The position numbers and the translations under genes were made by a program. Shown here one piece after another: positions 1 to 6,684 of a stretch of 64,000 bases of DNA (positions are counted from its first letter, which is position 1; every line of letters starts with the position of its first letter). The notes under the pieces are model-generated. The model was not told the DNA's origin. It saw only the letters and a list, made by a program, of their open reading frames with translations, and did not search any database. The stretch covers positions 62,001 through 126,000 of the forward strand of contig CAZJAZ010000004.1 of assembly GCA_964544305.1 (NCBI GenBank), in the 5' to 3' direction. The DNA is from JAFDWI01 sp964544305. Lineage in GTDB: Bacteria; Actinomycetota; Acidimicrobiia; Acidimicrobiales; Iamiaceae.

Positions 1-900
1 GCGGCCGGCTGCGGATCGTCAACATCTCCGAAAGCGGCACCGACAACACGGGTGACGCCAACCACATCCACGCTTGTTGGTGTTACCCCATCATCAGGCT
101 GTGCCGCGGCGACAACTGCGCCAAAATCCACGCTCACGATCAAAGTGAACGGAACCAACCGGGATGCGGTGATCTCGTATCCGACGGGCTCGACGAAAAC
201 CCCAATGCCTCTGGTTGTGTTGCTGCACGGCATGGGTCAGACCCCACAGCTGATCAACACGATCAGCGACCTTCCCGCGAAAGCGGCCGCGCACCACACC
301 ATGGTGGTGACGCCAGGCGCGAGTGGCAAGCCGTCGATGTGGCAGCCCTCGGGGAGCGGAGACGATGCACAGTTCATCTCTACGCTTCTTGATCACCTCG
401 AAGCGAGCTCATGTATCGACACCGCACCGGTCTACGTGGTCGGGTTTTCTGTTGGTGCGTTCATGGCGGCGAGCTACGCCTGTGCGAATGAAGATCGTAT
501 TGCGGCTATTGCGACGGTCGCCGTGCAATTTCCCGGGGCATGCAAACAGCCCATGCCGTTTCTGGCTTTTCACGGAACTGCGGATCCGATCGTGCCATTC
601 GAACCGGGAGCGAAAGGAGCCATTGGCGGTGGCGTGGGAACCGTTGCGAACGTGACCAAATGGGCCGAGATCAACAAATGCGAAACGACTCCGCAGTCAC
701 AGCGCGCGGCGCCAAAAGCCACACGGTTCACGTGGCCGAAATGTGCACCGGGGAGCGAAACGGTGCTGTATCGGATCGACGGTGGGGGACACGCCTGGCC
801 CGGCTCACGAGCCAAAGAAGGCGCGGATGCGGTCGCGCCGGACGACTCGGTTGACGCGACCGACCTTGCGCTCAGATTTTTTGCTGCTCATCATCGGTGA
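1..900 (+). CDS. Secreted esterase lipoprotein, PHB depolymerase/LpqC family (5' truncated)
   Basis: The reading frame is open from the first base of the window, so the true start lies upstream. The first visible residues are AAGC followed by a Ser/Thr/Pro-rich stretch, which reads as the end of a lipoprotein signal peptide with the lipid-modified Cys at visible residue 4. The rest is an alpha/beta hydrolase: an oxyanion-type HGMG motif, nucleophile Ser in GFSVG near residue 150, Asp in HGTADPIVPF and His in GGGHAWPG. This layout matches the polyhydroxybutyrate depolymerase/feruloyl esterase (LpqC-like) family, which hydrolyses short ester substrates outside the cell. A GTG at 52 could be taken for a start, but it would discard the lipobox. 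Substrate unknown. Confidence 0.85.
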   Translation, partial: AAGCGSSTSPKAAPTTRVTPTTSTLVGVTPSSGCAAATTAPKSTLTIKVNGTNRDAVISYPTGSTKTPMPLVVLLHGMGQTPQLINTISDLPAKAAAHHTMVVTPGASGKPSMWQPSGSGDDAQFISTLLDHLEASSCIDTAPVYVVGFSVGAFMAASYACANEDRIAAIATVAVQFPGACKQPMPFLAFHGTADPIVPFEPGAKGAIGGGVGTVANVTKWAEINKCETTPQSQRAAPKATRFTWPKCAPGSETVLYRIDGGGHAWPGSRAKEGADAVAPDDSVDATDLALRFFAAHHR

Positions 901-921
901 GCAGGCCAGCGGGATGTGCCT

Positions 922-1233
922 CTAGGCAGATTTGCCTGGGACGTCGAGGGCAACCTCAAACTCAAGGAGCGACGCACCGGTGGTAACCGTTGGGCCATGT
1001 TCACCTTTGTGTGCGGCACGGCCATCACCGTCGCGCCACGCTTCAAAGCTTGCGTCGTCGGCCCAGCGGGTCACCACGAAATAGCGGTCATCGCCTGCAA
1101 CCGGTCGCAAGAGTTGGAAGCCTTCGAACCCCGGTGACGAGTCGATAACGCCAGCGCGCGCACCAAAGCGACGTTCGAGCTCTTCGTGGGCTTGCGGCGG
1201 GACAGAGATGGCATTGATTTTCACAACGGACAT
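922..1233 (-). CDS. mhuD: Heme-degrading monooxygenase MhuD-like
   Basis: A 103-residue dimeric alpha/beta-barrel (ABM/IsdG-fold) protein. The catalytic residues known for mycobacterial MhuD are at the same numbers: Asn7, Trp66 and His75. The block SPGFEGFQLLRPV and the ending ASLLEFEVALDV also read like that family. MhuD opens cytosolic heme to release iron as mycobilin without formaldehyde or CO. The gene faces the preceding esterase and is the first gene of a minus-strand unit of one. Its ATG lies inside a perfect inverted repeat at 1231-1255, so transcription or translation may be controlled there. Function is inferred from conserved residues; no heme importer is adjacent. Confidence 0.88.
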   Translation of the reverse strand: MSVVKINAISVPPQAHEELERRFGARAGVIDSSPGFEGFQLLRPVAGDDRYFVVTRWADDASFEAWRDGDGRAAHKGEHGPTVTTGASLLEFEVALDVPGKSA

Positions 1234-1255
1234 GTGGCGATGCTACCGCCACATG
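1231..1255. promoter_or_regulatory. Inverted repeat overlapping the mhuD start codon
   Basis: CATGTGGCG and CGCCACATG form perfect 9-bp arms around a 7-nt spacer. The first three bases are the complement of the mhuD ATG. It could be an operator read by a dimeric regulator or an RNA hairpin over the initiation region. No iron-box (IdeR-type) consensus is seen. Confidence 0.45.
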
Positions 1256-1459
1256 TGTTTCTCTACTCGTGGCAACGACTTCAATCGACGGCCACATCGT
1301 TGGTGTCGTCGGATTCGACAATGCATGGAGTGTCGAGTCGGCTTCGACACGAAGCACTCGCAATCAATCGTGCTGTGAATTAAACTGGCACCATCTGTGC
1401 AACCAATCGGGCGAATGCCTCGTGTTGTTTACAAGCCACCGTCTGGTATGCGAGGTGAA

Positions 1460-2095
1460 ATGGTGCCTGGTTTCAAGCTGTTTTTTGCAGTTGGGGTAGT
1501 GGTGATGCTGTCAGGGTGTGGTTCGTCTGGCGTGGCAGCGAAGGGAAGCGGTGCCACCACACCCGTATCGTCGGCTCTGCAAACTGCAACCACCACCACA
1601 GCCGCTACAGTGACATCAGCGTCGGCGCCAACGACATTGCTCTCGATGCAGTCGACAATTGATCATATGGACGACAGTTGCAAGACGAAACCAACGCGTG
1701 CAACGTTGACGCTCACCAAGGGTGTCGCGGTTCCTGCAGATGTGACAAAAACACTCGATGGCTCGCAAGCGACCTCCCTGTATGCGACGTGGTGCGACGC
1801 AACGGCCCCTTACCGCGCCAAGCAAAAGGCGGCCATAAAGGCCGGGAACGAGATGGGCGAGACGTGTGCTTCGGATGGACCGGTAGGGTCAATTGCGATT
1901 GAATTTTTTGTAAAAGACAAGCAGGTGGACGGGGTGTGGGTTGATTTGTACGAGTGCAGCTACATGATGTCCCGCGCGGGAACGCTTTATTGGACTCAAG
2001 ATCATGCCTTGTTTGATTTATGGCTGTCGCTCTTCGCGAAAGCCTTTGGCATCACAACCGATCAATATGGCAAGTCCATGAACCCGATTCAATGA
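1460..2095 (+). CDS. Putative lipoprotein, paralogue of the next gene
   Basis: A 211-residue protein with a hydrophobic leader and lipobox LSGC, then a Ser/Thr/Ala-rich linker of about 50 residues. The globular part begins with a conserved Cys and PTRATLTLTKG..VPADVT, and contains LYATWCD. The same order of motifs occurs in the gene at 2277, so the two are tandem paralogues. I chose ATG 1460 because a GAGGTG lies just upstream, although the spacing is very short; ATG 1448 is an alternative that keeps the leader. No known family recognised. Likely anchored on the outer face of the membrane. Confidence 0.65.
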   Translation: MVPGFKLFFAVGVVVMLSGCGSSGVAAKGSGATTPVSSALQTATTTTAATVTSASAPTTLLSMQSTIDHMDDSCKTKPTRATLTLTKGVAVPADVTKTLDGSQATSLYATWCDATAPYRAKQKAAIKAGNEMGETCASDGPVGSIAIEFFVKDKQVDGVWVDLYECSYMMSRAGTLYWTQDHALFDLWLSLFAKAFGITTDQYGKSMNPIQ

Positions 2096-2276
2096 GCGCG
2101 AGGATGAGTTCCATCTTGCACAATCCGTTGGAACTCACCATGACTTTTCAGGGAGCTCGGCGTTTTCTTCTTTTAGGAATGGTGGATTTCCATCGTGGTT
2201 CCCGACATGGGGCGGCGATGACAGCTGAACTCGAGCAAGATTTGCCGACCGGCCCCGATCGCATGGAAGAACGAAA

Positions 2277-3064
2277 ATGAAAGCACACATTGTTTTAACG
2301 GTGGCGGCGGCGTTGTGCGCAACGATTCTGGTTGCTTGCGGTTCATCTGAAACCTTGGTAGGGCGAACCAGCCCATCAGAGCCTGTCGGGCAGGGTAGTA
2401 CGTCGCTACCCCCCTCGTCACCGGAACCCGTGACATCAACAATACCGCCGACTTCGTCAGTGCCTATTGACCCAACAAGCTCCCCATGCGTCACAATGCC
2501 GACGAGCGCAACCCTCACACTAAACAAGGGAACGATCGTTCCGGCCGACTTCACCGCGACGATCGGAGCCCAAGCGGCCCGACTCTATGCAACCTGGTGT
2601 GACGGAATTGCCAAGCGAAACGCTGAGTATGCGTCACTCAAAGCGCTAGACGCGAGTGCGGCTGAACAGACTTACGAGAAGGGCTGCGCAGCAGCTGGCT
2701 TGGGAGACGAAGGATNNNNNNNNNNNNNNNNNNNNNNNNNNNNNNNNNNNNNNNNNNNNNNNNNNNNNNNNNNNNNNNNNNNNNNNNNNNNNNNNNNNNN
2801 NNNNNNNNNNNNNNNGCTGAACAGACTTACGAGAAGGGCTGCGCAGCAGCTGGCTTGGGAGACGAAGGATCAATCAAGATCGTCTTCAAGAAGGGAGGCA
2901 AGGTCCTCGATACGCTTGGCATCGAGCGATGGGATTGTTGGAACATCTCATCAAACCTTGGTTCGATGATGTCGGGTTTATCCGGCGGGCTCTATTCCGA
3001 AATGACGGTCGGGGTCGAGAAAGCGTTCGGCGTGAACGACACTCAGCTCGGCTCGCCCTCCTAA
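2277..3064 (+). CDS. Putative lipoprotein interrupted by a false assembly gap
   Basis: The first part encodes a lipoprotein leader (lipobox VACG region), a Ser/Thr/Pro-rich linker and PTSATLTLNKG..VPADFT and LYATWCD motifs shared with the preceding gene. The reading frame breaks at the N-run 2716-2815. The 55 bp before the run (2661-2715) are repeated exactly after it (2816-2870). Removing the N-run and one copy (155 bases) restores a single frame of 210 residues, almost the length of the 211-residue paralogue, and it ends at the TAA at 3062. ATG 2277 has a purine-rich GGAAGA upstream. Function unknown; the conserved Cys pairs suggest disulphides in the exported domain. Confidence 0.75.
2716..2815. 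other. 100-N scaffold gap (artefactual)
   Basis: The run of N is flanked by identical 55-bp ends (2661-2715 and 2816-2870), so the neighbouring contigs overlap and no sequence is missing. A 55-base overlap is what a k=55 assembly graph would leave. Confidence 0.93.
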
Positions 3065-3196
3065 AAGCGGCGCTACCGGTCGCGGCGGGCTGTGACAAAT
3101 GCACGGTGCAGAGACGTCAGCCCATCGGTCAAACTAGAAGTACTCCGGTCGTGAACGGGCCGAATTCTCTCCGGTGTGCAAGCAAGATCGCAACGA

Positions 3197-3871
3197 ATGG
3201 AGTTCTGTGTGTCAAGCAGTGCCGTGTCTCATCTCAGCATCGCGTTGCCCAAACCCAAACTGCGTGGCGTTTCTCACCAGATTGCTTTCTTCGCGGTACT
3301 CGGCATCGCCCCGTTGTTGTGGTGGCGGGCAGACAATGGCGCAGAGATCCTGGTCGCAATGATCTATTCGATCTCGATGGCCGCCATGTTTGGATGTTCG
3401 GCATTGCTCCATCGCGGAACCTGGTCGCCACGGGTGCTGCCGTGGATGCGACGTCTCGATCACTCAATGATTTTTGTTTTCATTGCGGGCACCTACACCC
3501 CAATGGTGGTTCTCACCTCACTGGGTACCATGGGATCGGTCGTCTTGACACTCGTGTGGGTTGGGGCCGCTGCGGGTGTTGGCGTCACCATGCTCTGGCT
3601 CAACGCGCCTCGCTGGGTGACCGCGGCGTGTTATCTCATCGTCGGGTGGACCGCGGTCCTCGCGTTGCCAAACCTGTGGCACGCACTGACTGCCTGGCGT
3701 TTTGCGCTGCTCATCGTTGGTGGACTGATCTTCACCGCAGGCGCGGTGATCTACGCACGGAAACGACCTGATCCATCACCCACCATCTTTGGCTACCACG
3801 AACTGTTTCATGCACTCGTGATCACCGCGGTGCTCTGCCACCTCGTCCTGATCGGCTCGCTGATTGGTTGA
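3197..3871 (+). CDS. Hemolysin III / TrhA-like membrane protein (PAQR fold)
   Basis: About 224 residues with seven predicted hydrophobic segments. The metal-site pattern of the hemolysin III/PAQR superfamily is visible: Ser and His in FGCSALLHR, LDHS in the next segment, and FGYHELFHALV near the C-terminus. Bacterial members (TrhA/YqfA) have been linked to membrane-energetics and lipid homeostasis; haemolysis is doubtful. The start is uncertain: GTG 3176, ATG 3197 and GTG 3209 are all in frame and none has a strong ribosome site. It is convergent with the P450 downstream and separated from it by 13 bp containing a small hairpin. Confidence 0.82.
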   Translation: MEFCVSSSAVSHLSIALPKPKLRGVSHQIAFFAVLGIAPLLWWRADNGAEILVAMIYSISMAAMFGCSALLHRGTWSPRVLPWMRRLDHSMIFVFIAGTYTPMVVLTSLGTMGSVVLTLVWVGAAAGVGVTMLWLNAPRWVTAACYLIVGWTAVLALPNLWHALTAWRFALLIVGGLIFTAGAVIYARKRPDPSPTIFGYHELFHALVITAVLCHLVLIGSLIG

Positions 3872-3885
3872 ACCCGTTTTGGGTT
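3871..3885. terminator. Short bidirectional hairpin between convergent genes
   Basis: AACCC-GTTTT-GGGTT forms a 5-bp stem between the TGA of the TrhA-like gene and the TAA of the P450 gene, touching both. The stem is short, so it is only a possible shared terminator. Confidence 0.35.
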
Positions 3886-5150
3886 TAGCGAAACGAGTAG
3901 GTCACCGGGAGGTGCTTGACCCCCGACACGAAGTGGGACTGGGCGTACTGTACCTCTCCGTTCAATTCAATATGAGCCAGTTGACGGGCCAGCCGGTCAA
4001 TGAACGTGCGAATCTCGCGTTTGGCGAACTGCACACCAAGACAGAAATGGGCACCAATACCAAAAGTGAGAATGCGATCGACATCGCTTCGGTCAACTCG
4101 AAAAGCTTGCGGATCGCCAAAAACCGAGCCGTCACGGTTCGCAGCCGGATACGACAACAAAACCCGGCCACCCGTGGGGATTTCTGTATCGCCAACTGTG
4201 ACTGGCTTTTGGGCGTAGCGCATGAAATGGCGTACCGGCGACGTCCATCGAAAGATCTCATCCGCGGCGGTCGCAATCAGTTCGGGGTTGGATTGGAGTT
4301 TTGCGAACTCGTCAGGATGGTTGATGAGGGCCTCAAGACCGCCAGCGAGTGCAAACGACGTCGTGTCATGACCTGCGGTGGCGATGATGATGTAGTACCA
4401 CAGCCGGTGCTCATCATCCATGAGCACGTCGTTGACCTTGCCATTCGCAATGAGTGACGCGATGTCATCCATTGGACACGCCCGACGGTCATTGGTGATC
4501 TGCGCGAAATATTGAATGAATCGCATGACCGATTCGAGAACTTTCGCACCAGGATCCGCCGCATCGCCCATATATTCGGGGTCGGCCGCGCCAAAGATGC
4601 CTTGTGTGAGCTCCAACATGAGGGGTTCGTCTGACTCGGGTACCCCGTAAATGTCCATGATGACTCGCAGAGTGAATGGTTGGGCGATGTCTTGCGCAAA
4701 ATCGCACGAGCCACCCATTGCTCGCATTCGAGCAACAAACTCATCGGCAATGGCATCGATGCGCGGCTGGCGTTTGGCGACCGCTGCGGGTTTGAACCAA
4801 TCCGACGTGACGGCCCGATGGTCTCGATGGTCGTCGCCGTCAAGATGGACGAGCGTCTTGGGCAACGGCATCCCCGACGCTTCCATCGCGTCGTAGTCCG
4901 CGTCGGGGGCAAGGACCGATCGGGTGGTGTTGTGCCACGACGTGTGATCACGAGACACCGCGAAGACATCAGCGTGGCGGGTTAGAACCCAAATAGGGGC
5001 AAAGCCAGGCTCGCTTGCACACAAGATCGGTGTCTCGCTTCGGATGCGATCAACGTTGCGATGCCACGCATCCATGTCCCCAAAAAGAGGTGGGGCCATG
5101 AACCAGGCCCAGTCGGGGATGGGCCCCGTCGTCAAATCAAGGTCAGTCAT
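3885..5150 (-). CDS. Cytochrome P450
   Basis: A soluble 421-residue bacterial P450. Visible signatures: I-helix oxygen-binding AGHDTTS, K-helix EIFR (ExxR), and the heme loop FGIGAHFCLG with the thiolate Cys at about residue 370. The HLDGDDHRDHR segment is the usual C-helix region. It needs ferredoxin and reductase partners, none of which is in the window. The ATG at 5150 is preceded by an AAAAGGGG ribosome site; a longer reading frame upstream would run into the dioxygenase gene. It is the last gene of a minus-strand operon (TetR, DODA dioxygenase, P450) with a 16-bp gap to the dioxygenase, which suggests oxidation of an aromatic or similar compound. Substrate not predictable. Confidence 0.92.
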   Translation of the reverse strand: MTDLDLTTGPIPDWAWFMAPPLFGDMDAWHRNVDRIRSETPILCASEPGFAPIWVLTRHADVFAVSRDHTSWHNTTRSVLAPDADYDAMEASGMPLPKTLVHLDGDDHRDHRAVTSDWFKPAAVAKRQPRIDAIADEFVARMRAMGGSCDFAQDIAQPFTLRVIMDIYGVPESDEPLMLELTQGIFGAADPEYMGDAADPGAKVLESVMRFIQYFAQITNDRRACPMDDIASLIANGKVNDVLMDDEHRLWYYIIIATAGHDTTSFALAGGLEALINHPDEFAKLQSNPELIATAADEIFRWTSPVRHFMRYAQKPVTVGDTEIPTGGRVLLSYPAANRDGSVFGDPQAFRVDRSDVDRILTFGIGAHFCLGVQFAKREIRTFIDRLARQLAHIELNGEVQYAQSHFVSGVKHLPVTYSFR

Positions 5151-5166
5151 AATTGGCGCCCCTTTT

Positions 5167-5964
5167 TCAGCCGAATGCAAAGCTCGATGCGGTAATCGAA
5201 CCGAAGAAATCATCTTGATGATAGATGCGTTTCGCGGCATCGTCGTGCGCTGCACCGACCGCAACGAACAGTGGCACGAGGTGGTCTTCCATGGGGTGCG
5301 CAGCACGAGCCGATGGGGCAGCTTCCCAGTGTGCGAGCGCCTCGTCGCGTTCGGTGGCAGAGTGATTGACGAGCGTGTCGGCAAGCCACGCATCGAACGC
5401 GGCTGACGGTGCACGCCCAGCCTCGCCCATCGCACGAAGATTGTGGAACGACAGGCCGCTTCCAATGATCAAGATGCCTTGGTCACGCAGGGGGGCAAGG
5501 GTTTGACCGACGGCAAAATGTGCAAGCGGATCGAAGTCGTGTCGGATGCTGAGCTGCACAACCGGAATGTGTGCATCGGGCACGATCACCGCCATCGGGG
5601 CGAACATGCCATGGTCAAATCCACGCTGGTCATCGAACACGTGGTCAATCCCTGCACCTTGCAACAATCCAGCCACGGTGTCGGCGAGTTCGAGTGAACC
5701 GGGCGCCGGATACTGCACATGGTAGGTGTGTTCGGGAAAGCCGCCGTAGTCATAGAGCATCGTCGGTGCGACGTTGCGCTGAATAGCGAAGATCGGCGTC
5801 ATCCAATGCGCAGAGATCATCAGAATTTCCTTGGGCTCCTCAGGGAGTTGCGCCAAGAGCTCGCCAAGCGAGGCGCGCAAATCGTCGTGCGCGCCTGGTG
5901 GTGTTGTTTCAATCCATGGCCACGGTCCGCCGCCATGGGAAAGATAAAGCGTGGGTTGTCGCAT
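5167..5964 (-). CDS. DODA-type (LigB-family) extradiol dioxygenase
   Basis: A 265-residue class III ring-cleavage dioxygenase of the 4,5-DOPA dioxygenase (YgiD/DODA) type. Metal and catalytic positions visible are His in LSHGGGP, the SAHW motif, DHGMFAPM, GSGLSFHN and the C-terminal HPMEDHLVPLFVA. Such enzymes use Fe(II) or Zn(II) and open catechol rings. The ATG at 5964 overlaps the TGA of the upstream TetR gene (TGATG), so the two are translationally coupled. A GTG one codon earlier is possible. Grouped with a P450 and an aromatic-type regulator, it probably acts on a hydroxylated aromatic product, but this is inference. Confidence 0.88.
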   Translation of the reverse strand: MRQPTLYLSHGGGPWPWIETTPPGAHDDLRASLGELLAQLPEEPKEILMISAHWMTPIFAIQRNVAPTMLYDYGGFPEHTYHVQYPAPGSLELADTVAGLLQGAGIDHVFDDQRGFDHGMFAPMAVIVPDAHIPVVQLSIRHDFDPLAHFAVGQTLAPLRDQGILIIGSGLSFHNLRAMGEAGRAPSAAFDAWLADTLVNHSATERDEALAHWEAAPSARAAHPMEDHLVPLFVAVGAAHDDAAKRIYHQDDFFGSITASSFAFG

Positions 5965-6572
5965 CACGTCTCCAAGGCGGGTTCGCTGCAGATTTCATGC
6001 AATGTTGCAAAACCACGATCGACGAGCACGCCGATATCGCCGTTCGCATCATCGTGGAGCCAGGCTCGCACGGCGCCCGAAGCAATACCAATACCAATTC
6101 CGGTCAAAAGAGCTGGTTCGGGGTCGGTAAATGGGTCGGCCCCAACATGCGTGGCAATGATCGCTTCGAATGCGGCCCAAAGGTTTGCGAACTCTTCGCC
6201 AGCTACCTCGTGCCCAGCATCAATGGCGATGCAGTGCTGACGCAATATGCGTGCCCGGTGGTCGTGAAAAGCACAAAGCGTGGTGCGAATGGCACGATGG
6301 AGCGTGGTCACAACCGGTTCATCGTGCGGACTCGTCGACAGGATCGATGCAAGGAGCTCAAGGTACTCGTCGGTTGCAGGCTGAAGGATTGCGGCCTTGT
6401 TCGCGAAATAACGGAAAAACGTGCGAGGGGCAACATCCGCGTGCGCGGTGATTTCTTCAATAGTCGTTGCGGCAAAACCCTGGCGTTCGAACAGTGTTAA
6501 CGCCGCGTCAAGCAACGTCTCACGCATTGCCTCTTTCTTGCGCTCGCGCAATGTCATGCCATCAATGGCCAT
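5964..6572 (-). CDS. TetR-family transcriptional regulator
   Basis: About 202 residues. The N-terminal helix-turn-helix is typical: RETLLDAALTLFERQGF..TTIEEITAHADVAPRTFFRYFANKAAIL. The C-terminal ligand domain is divergent. The start is uncertain between ATG 6617, 6572 and 6557; I prefer 6572, because 6617 would place the start inside a palindromic operator. It is first in the TetR-DODA-P450 operon and divergent from the MMPL exporter at 6685. A perfect inverted repeat and two direct repeats lie in the shared promoter region, so it probably represses its own operon and perhaps the exporter. Confidence 0.9.
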   Translation of the reverse strand: MAIDGMTLRERKKEAMRETLLDAALTLFERQGFAATTIEEITAHADVAPRTFFRYFANKAAILQPATDEYLELLASILSTSPHDEPVVTTLHRAIRTTLCAFHDHRARILRQHCIAIDAGHEVAGEEFANLWAAFEAIIATHVGADPFTDPEPALLTGIGIGIASGAVRAWLHDDANGDIGVLVDRGFATLHEICSEPALET

Positions 6573-6601
6573 GGCATCCAGTATGGACGAGTTCGCCGTG
6601 A

Positions 6602-6617
6602 TTGTCACGTGTGACAA
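6602..6617. promoter_or_regulatory. Probable TetR operator
   Basis: TTGTCAC-GT-GTGACAA is a perfect inverted repeat with 7-bp arms, located between the divergent TetR and MMPL genes. Size and symmetry fit a TetR dimer site. Confidence 0.6.
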
Positions 6618-6648
6618 ATGGCAATGTTGACAAATGGCAGAACTGCCA
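6612..6648. promoter_or_regulatory. Direct repeats and second inverted repeat in the MMPL promoter region
   Basis: TGACAAATGGCA occurs twice (6612-6623 and 6628-6639), 16 bp apart. The second copy runs into the inverted repeat TGGCAG-AA-CTGCCA (6635-6648). A TTGACA at 6627-6632 could be the -35 box of the exporter, so a regulator bound to these repeats would block it. No convincing -10 box is seen. Confidence 0.45.
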
Positions 6649-6684
6649 GTTCAATAAGTGCGATCACAAAACTCTGGAGCTCCT

